Shown piece after piece: positions 1 to 11,888 of a stretch of DNA of 64,000 bases (its first letter is position 1; each line of letters opens with the position of its first letter). This DNA comes from Crotophaga sulcirostris (Eukaryota; Chordata; Aves; Cuculiformes; Crotophagidae), in assembly GCA_013397455.1 (NCBI GenBank), contig VYZB01000275.1, positions 186,001 through 250,000 of the forward strand, read 5' to 3'. The position numbers and the translations under genes were made by a program. The notes beneath the pieces were generated by a model, which saw nothing but the letters and a program-made list of their open reading frames with translations, made no database searches and was not told the DNA's origin.

Positions 1-2289
1 ATCTCTTTGAGATCTCAAAGACTTAATTAGAAACACTCTAAATATAACTTTTTTTTTTTTTTGCCAGAAATTTTAATAAGTATATTTGGGTGGCTCATTC
101 CACTTTTGAATACATAATTCCCTAATTCTTTGAAGTCCTTTCTATGAAACTGCACATCATCCTGATTATAGACATTCCTGTAATTTTTGTTTAATATAAC
201 TCTAACTCTGCCTGTGACTTAATTTGATATTAGACTCCTCAAAAATGCAAACTTCATGTTAGTGGGAATAGCAATTCAGTATTTTAGTGTAGTTTGCCAT
301 CCCATAATAAATCTTAAACAACACAAGATGCCCTTCCCCTACACTGGATAGTGAGTTCCATGCCCAAAGACAGTAAATCCCATTTTTCTGCATGATGATC
401 CAGAAACTGCTTCTGTTGGTTTGTGATGGATGTCACCTCCAGACCATGGGGCTGATGTTCTCGAATGTTCTCTGGGAGGAGCAAGGGCAAGGGTTCCGTT
501 CTTTGAATTGTGTACTGGGGTTTCCCTGCCTGCCCTGGTGCCTCCAGACTCCTTCATGTTTCTGGGGATGAGTCTTCAATCACATGGCCTAACAATCCAT
601 GGCTCAACATATCATTTTATCTTTTGCATTCTCCATAATCATGGATCATGCCAGGTTGTCATAATTTGGAGCCTGTAATCCAACACATCTAAGTAGTACA
701 TCATCACATACTGAAAATTCTCATTTAAATGAGAAAGATGCAGTGGATATATATTTTGCAATTCCCATGCCATCCTACACTGATACTCTTGAAGATTTTC
801 TGCAATGTCTCATCCTTTGCTGCAGTCCCTGCAAATTTATTCCACATTATTTCTGAAACTGGATAATTGATTCTTATATTTACATTATTACATTTTCCAG
901 GTTTATTCAATCTGTACACTCTCTGAATCAAACCTAGGCTAAACATGTTTTTAAGCCCACTATTGCCTTGTTTTTTTCCTGTAACTATAACAGACTTGAT
1001 CAGTTCCAGTTAAAGATACACTTCAGATCATGTAATACTTTACTCAGAATTAGTTTCATGCTATGCATTTTCAATTATACTTGTCTTTCCTCAATGTATT
1101 TATATTTTCCATTCATTTTTTTCCAAGTGATCTGTGTTTAGTTTATAATTTATAAGCATTTCATTACTTTTTAATGAAAAAAAATCATTCTTTGCTTCAA
1201 CATTTTTCAGACAACCCCCACGCAGAACTCCTTCGTGTTGCTGTCTGCTCCGTCCCTTGGAAAGAGGCACGATGTGCACAAGAGCTTCTCTATTTTTCTG
1301 ACTGTCTAACCTGGCCCACTGAAAGGTACTACCTGTCCCTGTAAACCTTGTCACTCTGCTTTCCTGATCAACAATTCGTGAGTTGTTCTTTTTTGTGCCT
1401 GCTACTCCGGGCTGAAAACTCTTGCAAAATGGTTGTATTTCTTTCTAAATACTTGATATCTGGGTCTGTACGTGTTCCCACTTCTCAAGCACCTTTTTTT
1501 TTTCTTTGACATTTCCTTGCTATTTATTCTACAGCATCTCTTCAAAATTCCTCACTTTGCTGTGACCTCCTGCTTCCCACCTTCCTCTCCTGCTGGTCAG
1601 TCTGTCGAGAGTAGCTGCAACGTGTTCTCCTTTTAACATTTTCATTCTGCCTTGAGTATTTCTGCAGCTTGGCATATCCTGATAGCATTTTCCCTAAACC
1701 TGAAACTACATCTTCCAGGAGTCCTTCCTTGCAGCTCTGGAACTTTGATGCTTGTCATTATCTGATCTGCTTTAATGCAGGCTGACAAAGTACTGTAGTT
1801 ACACATTTGATTCATTAGTTTAAAATCAGTCAAAAAAAAACTTCAAAAGGACTCTTCCTCTTTTTTTCAGTTAACAATGAAATCTCGCTTTTTTTGAAAG
1901 TTTCACTTTTCTGGGCAAGGCAATATTTCCCAAATTTATGAAGTCTGGTCCCTCGTTCTGACTTAATTATAAACAAGCAAAGCCAAAAATGGTAGAGAGA
2001 GATACTGTAAGTTCTAAGTCAATGCTGTGGGTTTAGTTCAGTATGAACTAAATGTCTCTGACAGTAAAGTACTAGTAACTGACACTGTTAAAAAAAATAA
2101 ACCCCAACAAATCATTATCAGTTATTTCAAAGCTCATTTGAAAGTAATCAAATACTATGGCATTTTGGGAAAGCAGACCCCTTTGTATTCCTCTTTGCAA
2201 AGCTGGGATAGAGAAAACCACTATATTTGACTAGGTTCTGATTGAAAGATCTTTATCTCTTTTTAGGGTAACTTCTTTGAAACCAGTAC
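1..2289. other. Noncoding AT-rich DNA, no gene recognised
   Basis: No gene or repeat family could be recognised here. A T-run lies at 49-62. The open frames present are short, lack splice context and have no protein-like pattern. Somewhat pyrimidine-rich stretches occur around 1480-1640. Confidence 0.6.
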
Positions 2290-2385
2290 AGCAGTAATAT
2301 GAAATATAAAACAATATAAAATGTAGATTTACTATAAAATATAAATTAAAATATGAAATATAAAATAAATATAAAATATAAACCA
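2290..2385. repeat. Degenerate AT-rich tandem repeat
   Basis: About 95 bp made almost only of A and T, with short recurring blocks of the type AAATATAAAAT at irregular spacing. It reads as a decayed AT-rich minisatellite or low-complexity tract. It lies immediately upstream (plus sense) of the LTR fragment. Confidence 0.7.
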
Positions 2386-2424
2386 AAGCAAAATCAATGC
2401 TTCATCTCATAGATTGTAAATCAG

Positions 2425-2712
2425 TGTCATGGTTATCCCCAAAGCACCACACAGCAACTCACTTACTGCCTCTCCTGGCAGGATGGGGGCAAGAAAATTG
2501 GAAAAGTAAAAGTGAGAGAACTCGCGGGTTGAGATAATAGCAGTTTATGAATAGAAATAATAAGTAATACTACTAGTAATAAAAATAATAATAACCAATA
2601 ATGTAATGAAAAGTAAAATGATAAAGAGAGAAATAAAACCCAAGAAGGACAAGTAATGCAAATGAAAACAATTGCTTACCACCAACAAACTGATGCTGAA
2701 CTAGTCTCCAAG
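2425..2712 (-). mobile_element. Endogenous retrovirus LTR fragment (ERVL-type, U5 side)
   Basis: In plus sense the block begins TGTCATGGTTATCCCC, a diverged form of the TG-starting terminus seen at the 4771 LTR. It contains the purine-rich stretch with GATGGGGGCAAG and CTCGCGGGTTGAGATAA that I recognise from common avian ERVL-like LTRs, followed by an AATAAT-rich tract. By comparison with that family the element points to the minus strand, so 2425 is its 3' terminus. The U3 part is missing: near 2712 the LTR runs straight into pol-like sequence, so this is a truncated 3' LTR joined by deletion. The family is recognised from memory; subfamily not assigned. Confidence 0.7.
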
Positions 2713-2965
2713 CAGCAGGGATGTGACTTTGTTCAGGCCTCAATAGTCCTCTGCTGACCTTCACCCTCCAATAGATTTTTGCACTGGCCATGTGGGATTA
2801 TTAAATGGTAAATGAGTCTTACTGATCACTCCTTGAATCTCCTGTTGCTGGATCAACTTATGGATGGGAACCAGGGAGTCTCGATTGGTTTGATATTGTT
2901 GTCAGTGCACTGTCACGGTAGCAATTGTCACCTGCTATTATTTAACCTGCAGCAGTCCCACCACA
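2713..2965 (-). pseudogene. Endogenous retrovirus pol remnant, start of reverse transcriptase
   Basis: Read on the minus strand with small frame changes, the segment gives peptide pieces typical of the N-terminal fingers of a retroviral reverse transcriptase: VPIHKLIQQ, GVISKTHLPFNNP, WPVQKS and then GLNKVTS. Their order and spacing match the RT start of ERVL-type proviruses. Stops and frameshifts interrupt it, the catalytic palm is absent, and the sequence ends abruptly in the LTR at about 2712. It is therefore a dead fragment of a provirus that lost most of pol, any env region and the 3' LTR U3. Orientation and order (pol, then LTR) agree with the neighbouring pieces. Confidence 0.75.
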
Positions 2966-3207
2966 AGCAGATCCTTTGAAAGCTTATACAATCCAGACAA
3001 CTGGCATGTCCTCATGTCCTCACCCTGCTCATGCAGGAAAAACCACCGGGTTGCACGTGATGTGTGTCAAAAGTACCCTTCCTTTTGAGCAAAAAAAAGC
3101 TGACTCTTAAGAGCTGAGGCATTTGTTGGAGACTGTGAGTAAGACCTACCCTTCGCAGCTTGTTCGGATATTTTTTGGGTCAGTCTGTCCACACCTGAGA
3201 CACAGAC
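2966..3207 (-). mobile_element. Endogenous retrovirus internal region, unassigned part
   Basis: This lies between the gag-like and RT-like pieces of the same minus-strand provirus and presumably derives from the gag-pol junction. No motif such as a zinc knuckle or protease active site could be read with confidence. Confidence 0.4.
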
Positions 3208-3600
3208 TCACATGGAGGAAGCAAGATTATCTTTATATTTTCGGAGTTGTTTGGCCAGTTCATTTATAGTCAGTGCCTCCGTGATTGTCCAGCTTATTAT
3301 CTCCAGGTTGTGACTGTATGACATCAGTAAATTTTGTACAAACTTTTGCCACATGTACCACATGCACCAGATTTCATGCAGGTTTATGGTTTTCATCCAT
3401 AATCAAAATTCTCTCAAATTTTGGATACCTCCCTCAATGTTGGCCACAGTCCACTGCACTTATAACAAAGAAAACAGCACAACAGGAGTTTTTCCCAAAG
3501 CATGCGTGGCTTATCCTAAGATCTCAGAGTGACCTGGGGTGCTGCATTAGCACACCATACTCCCATGGATCCTGGGTGATATTCCTAAATTGTTTGTTAA
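3208..3600 (-). pseudogene. Endogenous retrovirus gag-like remnant
   Basis: The minus strand holds a 62-codon open stretch (3208-3396) with HEIWCMWYMWQKFVQN and, further on, ELAKQLRKYKDNL. I recognise this as resembling the capsid region of avian ERVL-like gag. Sequence up to about 3600 continues with similar look but is broken by stops. It lies upstream (minus sense) of the RT remnant, as gag should. No complete gag frame remains. Moderate confidence, because gag is poorly conserved and no search was run. Confidence 0.55.
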
Positions 3601-3783
3601 CCTTAGACAAAACCAAATCAATATTTCCAAGAAATACCAATGGAAGTATTTTAACTACCTAAGAATGTTCAAGACACTGAGAAGTTATAATAATGAGGGA
3701 AAAAACATCACAGAAGAAGGTAGCAAACATGCCATTCTGTATTTCCTCCACAAAAAACCTCTCAGAGGAAGAAATATTTTTTT
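3601..3783 (-). mobile_element. Probable ERV internal sequence flanking the CR1 insertion
   Basis: AT-rich, with no readable protein motif. It lies between the gag-like remnant and the CR1 and is assigned to the provirus only by position. Confidence 0.3.
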
Positions 3784-4435
3784 AGCAGTGTGCCCAGGTG
3801 GCCAAGAAGGCCAATGGCATTCTGGCCTGCATCAGGAATAGTGTGGCCAGCAGGACCAGAGAAGTTATCGTCCCCCTCTACTCAGCACTGGTCAGGCCTC
3901 ACCTTGAATACTGTGTACAGTTCTGGGCCCCTCAGTTTGAGAAAGATGTCAAGACACTGGAATGTGTCCAGAGGAGAGCAACAAAGATGGTGAAGGGTCT
4001 GGAGCACAAGCCCTACGTGGAGCAACTGAGGGAGCTGGGGCTGTTTAGCCTGAAAAAGAGGAGGCTCATGGGTGACCTTACTGCTCTCTACAACTACCTA
4101 AAAGGAGGTTGTAGTCAGGCAGGGGTTGGTCTCTTCTCACAGGTGACCAGTGACAGAACTAGAGGGCATGGACTTAAGCTTCGTCAGCGGAAGTTTAGAC
4201 TTGATGTTAGGAAAACGTTCTTCACTGAAAGGGTGATTTGTCACTGGAATGCGCTGCCCAGGGAGGTGGCGGAGTCGCTGACCCTGGAGGTGTTTAAGGG
4301 AAGACTGGATCAGGCACTCAGTGCCATGGTTTAGGTGATGGGATGGTGTTAGTGTTGGCTTATAGGTTGGACTTTATGATCTCAGAGGTCCTTTCTAACC
4401 TTGTGATACTGTGATACTGTGATATAATTGTTAAA
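3784..4435 (+). mobile_element. CR1 LINE, 5'-truncated, with (GATACTGT)n tail
   Basis: This is the 3' end of a CR1 non-LTR retrotransposon. A 178-codon frame (3798-4334) encodes the C-terminal part of ORF2 downstream of the RT catalytic palm: it begins [18 protein letters not shown], continues through [19 protein letters not shown] and [11 protein letters not shown], and ends LDQALSAMV. The 3' UTR follows, ending in two and a half copies of the 8-mer GATACTGT, the microsatellite-like CR1 tail. The 5' truncation at about 3784 is typical of LINE insertion. The long intact frame suggests a fairly young copy. It is nested inside the minus-strand provirus remnant, so it inserted later. Confidence 0.95.
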
Positions 4436-4770
4436 TACGTCCACGAGAAGATACCTGAAGTACAGTAATGGCTTCAGTACTGAGCCTGAGTGCCAGATTA
4501 AGCTCAAGGTCAATGTTATAACAACAGTTCTCCCGGGCCAAACATCACTAATCACTACAGAGCATGACAAATTGTGAAAACCAACACCAATCTTTAACAT
4601 TACGGCAAAAAAAAAAAAAGAAGGTGGCAAGGATTAGATAATCTAATACCAAGAACAGAAATATCAATATGGAGACCCACAACTATTAACCGGTCTTAAT
4701 CCTGGTTGGTTCTAGTCAATCTGTTATTATCTCAAACCTTTTGAGCCTCACATTGAGAACCAAAAAGGAC
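4436..4770 (-). mobile_element. Probable ERV leader between 5' LTR and gag
   Basis: This lies directly after the LTR in minus sense. A TGGTTCTCAATGTGAGG string starts about 8 nt after the LTR end and could be a decayed tRNA primer-binding site of leucine type, as expected for ERVL. Otherwise there are no motifs. An A-run occurs at about 4606-4619. Assigned by position and a general resemblance. Confidence 0.4.
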
Positions 4771-5226
4771 TGTTGTGGTTTCATAGGGAAGGTGAAAGCT
4801 GCATACAAACAAAGCAAAACAAGAAATTAATTCTCTACTTCACATTAGCAGGCAGGTGTTCAACCATCTCCAGGAAAGCACCAAGTGTAACAGTTACTTA
4901 GAAAGACAAACGCCATCACTCCAGCTGTCCCCTTCTTCCTCTTTCTTCCCCCAGTTTTACAAGATGACAAGGACTTCATATGGTGTGGAATGTCCCTTTG
5001 GTCAGTTGGGATCAGTGGTTCCAGCCGTGCCCCCTCCTAGCTTCTGGTGTACTCACTGGTGGGGTGTGGTGAGGAGCAGAAAAGGCCTTGGCTCTGTGTA
5101 AGCACTGCTCAACCATAGCTAGAACATCCCTGTATTATCAACGCTATTTCCAGCACAAATCCAAAACATAGCCACATACTAGTTACTATAAAGCAAATTA
5201 ACTCCATCCTAGCCAAGCCCAGCACA
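4771..5226 (-). mobile_element. Endogenous retrovirus LTR (ERVL-type), internally deleted
   Basis: In plus sense the element runs from TGTTGTGGTTTCA to CCAGCACA, with TG...CA ends. The interior matches a common avian LTR family: GGCAGGCAGGTGTTCA, AGACAAACGCCATCACTCC, CCCTTTGGTCAGTTGGGATC and AAAAGGCCTTGGCTCTGTG. By that comparison it is in minus orientation, with its TATA region (around 4960) degenerated. About 100 bp expected between the 3' terminus and the AAACAAAGC block are missing. No 5-bp target duplication is visible at the two ends. It may be the 5' LTR of the provirus to its left. Confidence 0.85.
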
Positions 5227-5627
5227 GTTAGAAACTGTCATTAAGAAAAGGAGTGGAAAATATAGGGACATTGCAGTTCTCATACAGTCTCTTGATTCCA
5301 GATGTTTGGCTGTTGAAAATACCTTGTGTGACTCATGGCAAAACTGTGAGAGGTTTCCCTTTTGGGCCAGAAATGGGACCTGTGCTTTGCTTAAATAGGA
5401 AGCCAATTAAACATAAGAAATACTGATAACGTAAATAACTGTGAAAAGATAATTAATACATTTGAATATATATTTAGAGAAAGATTGCCAGTATGAAAAG
5501 TCTCATTCTTTGAAGATAGTGCTGTGTGAAGTAATCAAACACAAAGAGCAGGACTGCCTGCTTCAGCTATGTTATATTATAAACTGTACTGAGCATCAGT
5601 TAAGATGCTGAATATTGTGACATCAGT
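5227..5627. other. Noncoding, nothing recognised
   Basis: No repeat, motif or open frame that I can support. There is no clear AATAAA downstream (minus sense) of the exon-like segment that follows. Confidence 0.5.
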
Positions 5628-5772
5628 TTATGCTGGCTGAACTTCTTGTATCAAAATTGATAATGCTTCAGTCCAGTTTAGATCTGAACTGTCCTCAAGG
5701 ATGTGAAAAAGCTGCAAGAAATAGTTTTCCATGCTATTTCCATGCTCTCGCTTTCTCATTCGGAAGAAGATG
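5628..5772 (-). CDS. Candidate terminal coding exon, unidentified (or chance frame)
   Basis: On the minus strand a good 3' splice site (pyrimidine-rich TTTGTGTTTTCATTTCAACAG) ends at 5773. It is followed by 145 nt that stay open in one frame to a TAA at 5628-5630. The predicted end includes RMRKREHGNSMENYFLQ and LNWTEALSILIQEVQPA, which looks protein-like. I do not recognise the family. Two things argue for caution. First, the plus strand of the same segment is also open from 5688 to 5822, with a strong donor (CAGAG then GTAAGC) at 5806, giving KKLQEIVFHAISMLSLSH and EEDAVEMKTQ. Second, no polyadenylation signal is obvious downstream on the minus strand. At most one of these readings is likely real. 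Confidence 0.25.
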
Positions 5773-5822
5773 CTGTTGAAATGAAAACACAAAGAAATAG
5801 CAGAGGTAAGCAATTTTTGTAG

Positions 5823-8800
5823 GGTTTTAGATTTGTTTAGTAATTTTCATGCTTTTTCTTTTTACAATGCTATCTAAGCAGAAGAAGAACTTTTTGAAAT
5901 ACAAAGCATCATTTTGATTTTATTGAGACATACAAAAGATATTTAAAGTATCACTTTAAATACAGAGTATGATGGTAAGAAAATCAAGCATTCTTTTATT
6001 GATTGAAAAATCTCTGCTTCCAACAAAAGTTAAAGATAGGTTTTGAAAACAATTACACTTTTCTAAATAAAAAATGAATGTGACCTAAAATCTTTAATTA
6101 ACATTGAGACACCGTTCTGGGAAAAAAAAGAAAAGCTACACATTAAAATTGCATTTATGTGTGATTACTTCAAACATGTCCCTATCAGTAGCAACCTACA
6201 TGATCGTGGTCCTTCATGCATTCATTTTTAGTTCCCAGTTATTCACAGTTTGTTAATTGGTGTGATATGGGATGAATATTGATGATACAGTCTGAAGATG
6301 ATTTCCATACCAAAGGAGCAGATATATTTACTGTCCATGTAATGCAGCAAAAACCAAAAGTTCCCAACAGATCTGACTTTGAAATTTGACAAACGCCCTC
6401 TCTGCGTGCCTTATATTGACTTACAACGCAGATAGCCTTGGAACATGCATGATTGAAAATACAATGCATACAAGGAGAACAAAGAAATGTTTTTTAAAAA
6501 ATACAGAATAAAGTAAAATTTCTAAGTTCAGTTATTTAAATTGTAGAAACATCTTGAGAAGCTCTGGACCCAGTAGGCAATTATGATAGATATAACAGTG
6601 ATGTGACTTTGTGTTTCTTATAGAGGCCAAGCGTGTGGTAGTGGTTGTCCAGATTCACATCTAGACTGAAACATTAGTGTTTTCTGTGAGGAAGAAAATC
6701 TTAGGAATTCAGATCTGTGTCAGTATTCCCCAAGTCAAGTGTTAACATCCCATTTTGAGTTTCTCTGTGCATCTGTGTTCTGTGGCATGTTCATAAGCCA
6801 AAGTTATCAAAAGGAGAAGAAATATCCTTGAGAAATAGTGAAAAAGTCAACATTTTCCTTCACTCATGCCAAAGGATTTTTGTTTTCTGTTTATTTCTGC
6901 CATAGGGTACAGACATGTTTGGCCAGAGGGATGTGTTGGTGAGTAACTAAAGCTGGAAAAGCTGGAGGTGGTGAGAGTTTAATCTACGAGAATATCGCCT
7001 CTGGGGAGCTGGGAAAGAACCTCAAACATTTCAAGAGAAACCTGAGAGATTATCTCTGAGCCAGCATTTTAGTGGGATGGTCCAAACTGACAATTAAAAC
7101 AGGGATGCAATGGGAAAATATGCAAAAATGAAGTGCAAGGGGAGAACAGGATGGAGAACTTCAAGAAGAGGCAATACGTCTAAAGGAGAACAAGACATAG
7201 CACAACACAAAGCTTCGTATCTGATCTGCAAGAAAGAATTTTCTCCCAACCAGAGACAAACTGGACTTTCCAAATGAAGAAGTACATACCCTTCTATGGA
7301 AACCAGCCAGCACAATACAGGCTCCCAATAATTGTGTCCCAGCTCTTCTTTAGCCTGGCCACAGTATGCAGCATGTAAAGTAAGTCAATCTATACAAGCA
7401 TGGGATGTTCTGGATGGATTTCATATTCTTTTGAAATGGCTCAACTGATCGTTAAAATGAAAAGAAATACAGCTACTTTGTAAATATTCGAAAAGCTAAT
7501 GTACAAAAAGGAAATTTATTAACATTTAACTTACATTTGGAGTGGTCTTCACCTTTGATCAGATAATATGACATAGTTTTGACTGGAATGCTTTTCACCA
7601 AAAAATTGCAGTTTTAGTACAGTCCATACAGGCTATAAATTCAGCTCACCTTGTCTGACTTAATTGCAAAAAACTAAAGTCATTACATAAAAAATAAATA
7701 CTTTTTTTAATTATTCAAAATGCTGTGGGGTTTTTTATAAAATATGTTAACTCAAAACCTTACTTTTTCCTCACTCTGAAACAAAACACATTTTATGCTA
7801 GAGAAAATATTGTGTTCTAAATGAACTGGGTTTTTTTCACCTTTTAATTTGTGAAATTTTTTTGTCTTTTTTTCCCCTCCCTAGTCATTGACAATGGCTG
7901 ATGACCTGGGGGGAAAAAAAAAAGTTAAATTTCCAGCTCTTCATGCTTTTTTAAGCAATGCAAAGCAGTAGAAGATCATTTCTTCTAGGTAATTCTATGT
8001 GGCAGAGGGAGAGAGAGATGCTCTGGATATATCTGTACCAGTAAAGTGAATGGGGCAGTGCGCAGGACAGAAGCAGTTACATTTCAAACATCATTCTTCC
8101 CATTAAATTCTCAGCACAGTCTCTGGCATGATTCTGACTTGGTCCAAATCATGTTCTCTCAGTTAATGCCCAAATTTGCAAAGGGCTTATCTTAGACAGG
8201 AATGATTTTTAATGGGAAGCTTGCACATATCCATCCGGTCGCAGATAGAGAATAAGTTCAGCTAAATGCACCAAAATGATCCCTGGACCATTTAATTTTC
8301 TATTAAAGACAAGGCCTCCAAGGCTACATTTAAGATCAGCTTTAGTCTCCATATAGAAGCCAGATATGCAAGCTTGGCACCAGGCACAGCTGAAGGCTGC
8401 CTTCCACAGCACACGAGATCCCATGAGCAACTCAAAAACATTTAATGATAAAGAATGGATTAAAAAATTAAGTGGTTAGTGGCACAAGCACACAGGGCAT
8501 TCATCTGCTCTTGCATGCAGATATTGAAATGGAAATATACCATCAAAAATGAGCTGCAGTGAAAAGTCTTTGCAAATGGTTCCACCTTGAAAGTAAACCA
8601 AGTAAACCAGTTTTCATGCTTTTTTCATAAGAGGCAGGTTGGTAGTGCTGAGGATGGAGAAAAATAAAGACGTGAAGGAGGCAACAAGCCTAGGAAAGAA
8701 TATAGCTTAAAAGCAAGGAACAAACCTATACCTTGCATTAGCAGCTTTAATTAGATTAAGTGAACGACTAACTCCACCAGCAAATTTGGGTTTCAGTACT

Positions 8801-11336
8801 TCATTCATTGTAATGAGTAACTAGATGTCCACTGACTTGGTCTGCTTCAGGATTTTTCTTTTTTATTTGTCCCTTCTCATTATCCCCTTTTCCATCTGTC
8901 ATCACTTACTATGTGTTCAAGTATCAGAACACACTGCTAAATCCCTCTTAAATCTCTACCATATTTCCCTCATCATATTCACCAACAGAAGGAAACGAGG
9001 AAAAACTGCTTATTTGTGAAAGACTAGAGCTTAGTTGCAGAGTCCACAGAGCCTCCTTTATAACAGCACGTTTCTTTTCAGGTTTATGGTGGAGGTGGAT
9101 TTCTTTTCATACTAGTAGATCTCTGAAAAGACAAGTAGGCTTGCCAAATGTATAGGCACACACACTTAGGCTTGCACATTTCAAAAGTATCAAACATGTC
9201 ACATTTTATTTCTTTCACCTGCTTATGAAGTGTGGACACCTGTGACTTACTGGCAGCACACACTAGTTGCAACGGGAAAAGTTTTAAATAAAGGAATTAG
9301 AATTGTACTCCTCCGGCTTCATGAATCCATTTTGAATCCTCTCTTGAACATTTAGTATTTGAAGCAATTCTGTATCTTTGAAGTAATAATCCTTTCTTTA
9401 AAAACAAACCAAACCAAACCAAAGCCAAAACAATATTCCCTTTGAATTCTACAAAAGCCTATATATAGGAAAGCAAAGAAAAGCTAATCGAAATTCAGGT
9501 GACCATTTATTTTTCTTGCTACACAGCTTAATTTGTGGCAAGTGGAATCAGCCTTCTGCAAACTGAGTAACAGATGCTCTTAGGTAGTAAGAGCTACTAC
9601 GCAGAGGAAGTTTCAGTAGCAGTTGCTAGGTAGTGCAGGAACCATTTCTGGGAATGGTAACAGATGCTACCAGGTATTCAGGACATTTGTGCTTCTCTGA
9701 TCATATGTTGCGCGGGTTTCACTCTTTCCACTGACTCATTTCTGAAAGCATTTGTAGTTTATTGTATTTCTCTTCGTTTTAGGTGAAGCTGATGGATTTC
9801 AGAAGGGTAGTGATCAGTAGAAAAGACACCTTACCCCAGGACTATGCAGGAACAGAAGTTTCATGCACACATTTTGAAAGAGTCTTTGGAAATTTTGTCA
9901 ATAAAAAATGCTTCAGTATCATAAGTGTATATTTTCTTTTTCTATGAGTGAATACAAAACTTATCCAGTCGTTTAAATGCTTGTTGCTAAAAACACAGAT
10001 TGGAGTTTTAAAAGTTAATGGAGACTGAATTTCTTTTGTCAAGTTGTTGGGTTTTTTACATCACGGTAAATTTTATCATCTAATTTGACAGCATGCGCTA
10101 AAGTAGTTTGACAAAGCTGACAACTGAGTGGCCGGAGCTTTTGGCAGCTGTTGGAGACATCAATTCTTGATTCTTCTTGTGAGGTTTAACACTCATATCT
10201 TCTGGAGAGTGTAACCTAGGCATTAACTCTGATGGATCGGGCATGTATGCTGCTGAAGCTGTTTCATTTCATCTACAAAATTTAAATATGTAATGGAATA
10301 AAAACTGGAACCTTTGTCCCAGCTTTTGATTCCCTAATCACAGAGCTAGTATCTTATTTTTCATTGTTTAAGAACTATCTAAAGTGTTTCATACAACAGA
10401 AAATGGCTCCAATGAAGACAGTTGAGATAGCATCACCAAAGAAATATGGATCTGTTGCTCCACGCAATATTCTGAGTGGCAAAAAATGTGTGAAAAAAAA
10501 TTAATCTGAATATTGTTGTGCTCCTTCTGGATAATTATTCCAACTCTGGACAGATCTATTAGACAAAAAGAAGACAGACCACATCTTCCTTGAACTGATT
10601 TGTGAATTCACTTCAAACTCCTAAATCCCAATCAATCCCATATGGCAAATCCAGCATAAATTCGGATGAAAGGTTTGTGCTGCATTTTGTACGCACTGGT
10701 ATCCATCAGCTCATCTTTCAGGATAACAGTGAAAGGATCCTAGGACACAGTATTTTTTTGCAGAAATGCAAGTGAGTGTTTTGAGACGTGATGTGATTTT
10801 TGGCTCAGATCCATAAATTGGTGAACATTAGCAAAACAGATTAGAAACTATGTAATCGCTTAAAGAAGTGATGGAGAGCTAGGAATCTTGGCTTGTAAAG
10901 GTAATTACAGAGTCTGTCGATAGTTATTGATTTCCTTAGATGGATCACTTGAAAGAATTCAGAAAGCTGAAAATAAAATGGAGGAATGTTGCATAGCTCC
11001 AAAAGTAGCAAATATCTCTTTTCCATCTCTTGCTACAAGTCACGTACTTTTATGGTGGAACATCTTACACTTCAGGAGCATCTTTTGTATCTTTGAGAGA
11101 AAATGTTCAGCATTGCTCTGATTCTCCTGTACGTGCTGGTTTTAGTGCATTTCATTGAACTTTGACTTTAAAAAGCCTGATTAAATGCTCTAAAATGAAA
11201 TGATTACTAATCTCCAACATTTCTGTTCTTATAGTCCATATGTTCTCTCTTGAGTGAGTATTTTCTCATTACTATCTAATGTTTGTTCATATTATCAGCT
11301 TTTCAATTACCCTATTGTGAACAAAACTATTCTATT
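5823..11336. other. Noncoding, no gene recognised
   Basis: A long AT-rich stretch with T/A homopolymers around 7690-7920 and a short CCAAA-type run at about 9403-9430. Open frames of 60-75 codons have no recognisable motif. No LINE or LTR signature was seen. Confidence 0.5.
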
Positions 11337-11888
11337 GTTTTCTCCACTCTGGTGAGACCCCACCTGCATTACTGCATCCAGCTCTGAAGCCCTCAACATA
11401 GGAAAGATCGGGACCTGTTGGAGCAGGTCAAGAAGAAGGCCATGAAAATGATCAGAGGGATGGAATACCTCTCCTTTGAGCAAAAGCTGAGAGAGTTGGG
11501 GTTTTTCACCTTGGAGAATAGAAAGTTTCAAGGAGACCTTAAAGTGGCCATTCAGTACTTAAAGTGGACTTATAAGAAAGATAGGAACAAATATTTTAGC
11601 AGGACCTGTTGTAGTAGGACAAAGGGTAGTGGTTTTAAACTAAAAGAGGGTAGAGCTAGACTAGATATACGGAAGAAATTTTTTATGGTGAGAGTGGTGA
11701 AACACTGGAACAGGTTGCCCAGAGAGGTGACGGAAGCCCCATCCCTGGAAACATTCAAGGTTGGGTTGGACGGGGCTCTGAGTAACCTGATCGAGTTGAA
11801 GATGTCATTTCTCATTGCAATTGGTTTGGACTATATGACCTTTAAGGATCTCTTCCAACCAGAACTATTCTGAGATTCTATGGTTCTC
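11337..11888 (+). mobile_element. CR1 LINE, 5'-truncated, with ATTCTATG-type tail
   Basis: This is the 3' portion of CR1 ORF2 plus 3' UTR. It starts at about CTCTGGTGAGACCCCACCTG (RPHLEYC region) and carries a 151-codon frame (11418-11873) that includes KAMKMIRGMEYL, LRELGFFTLENR and VRVVKHWNRLPREVTEAPS. It ends with GATTCTATGGTTCTC, a decayed (ATTCTATG)n CR1 tail. Compared with the 3784 copy it belongs to a different CR1 subfamily: different tail, and KHWNRLPREV rather than [10 protein letters not shown]. There is no upstream RT core. Confidence 0.95.

Noticed and set aside
6906..6938. 33-nt exon-like segment between a CATAG acceptor and a GTGAGT donor
   Set aside because: Too short and open in all three frames; such pairs are expected by chance in 64 kb and no neighbouring exon was found.
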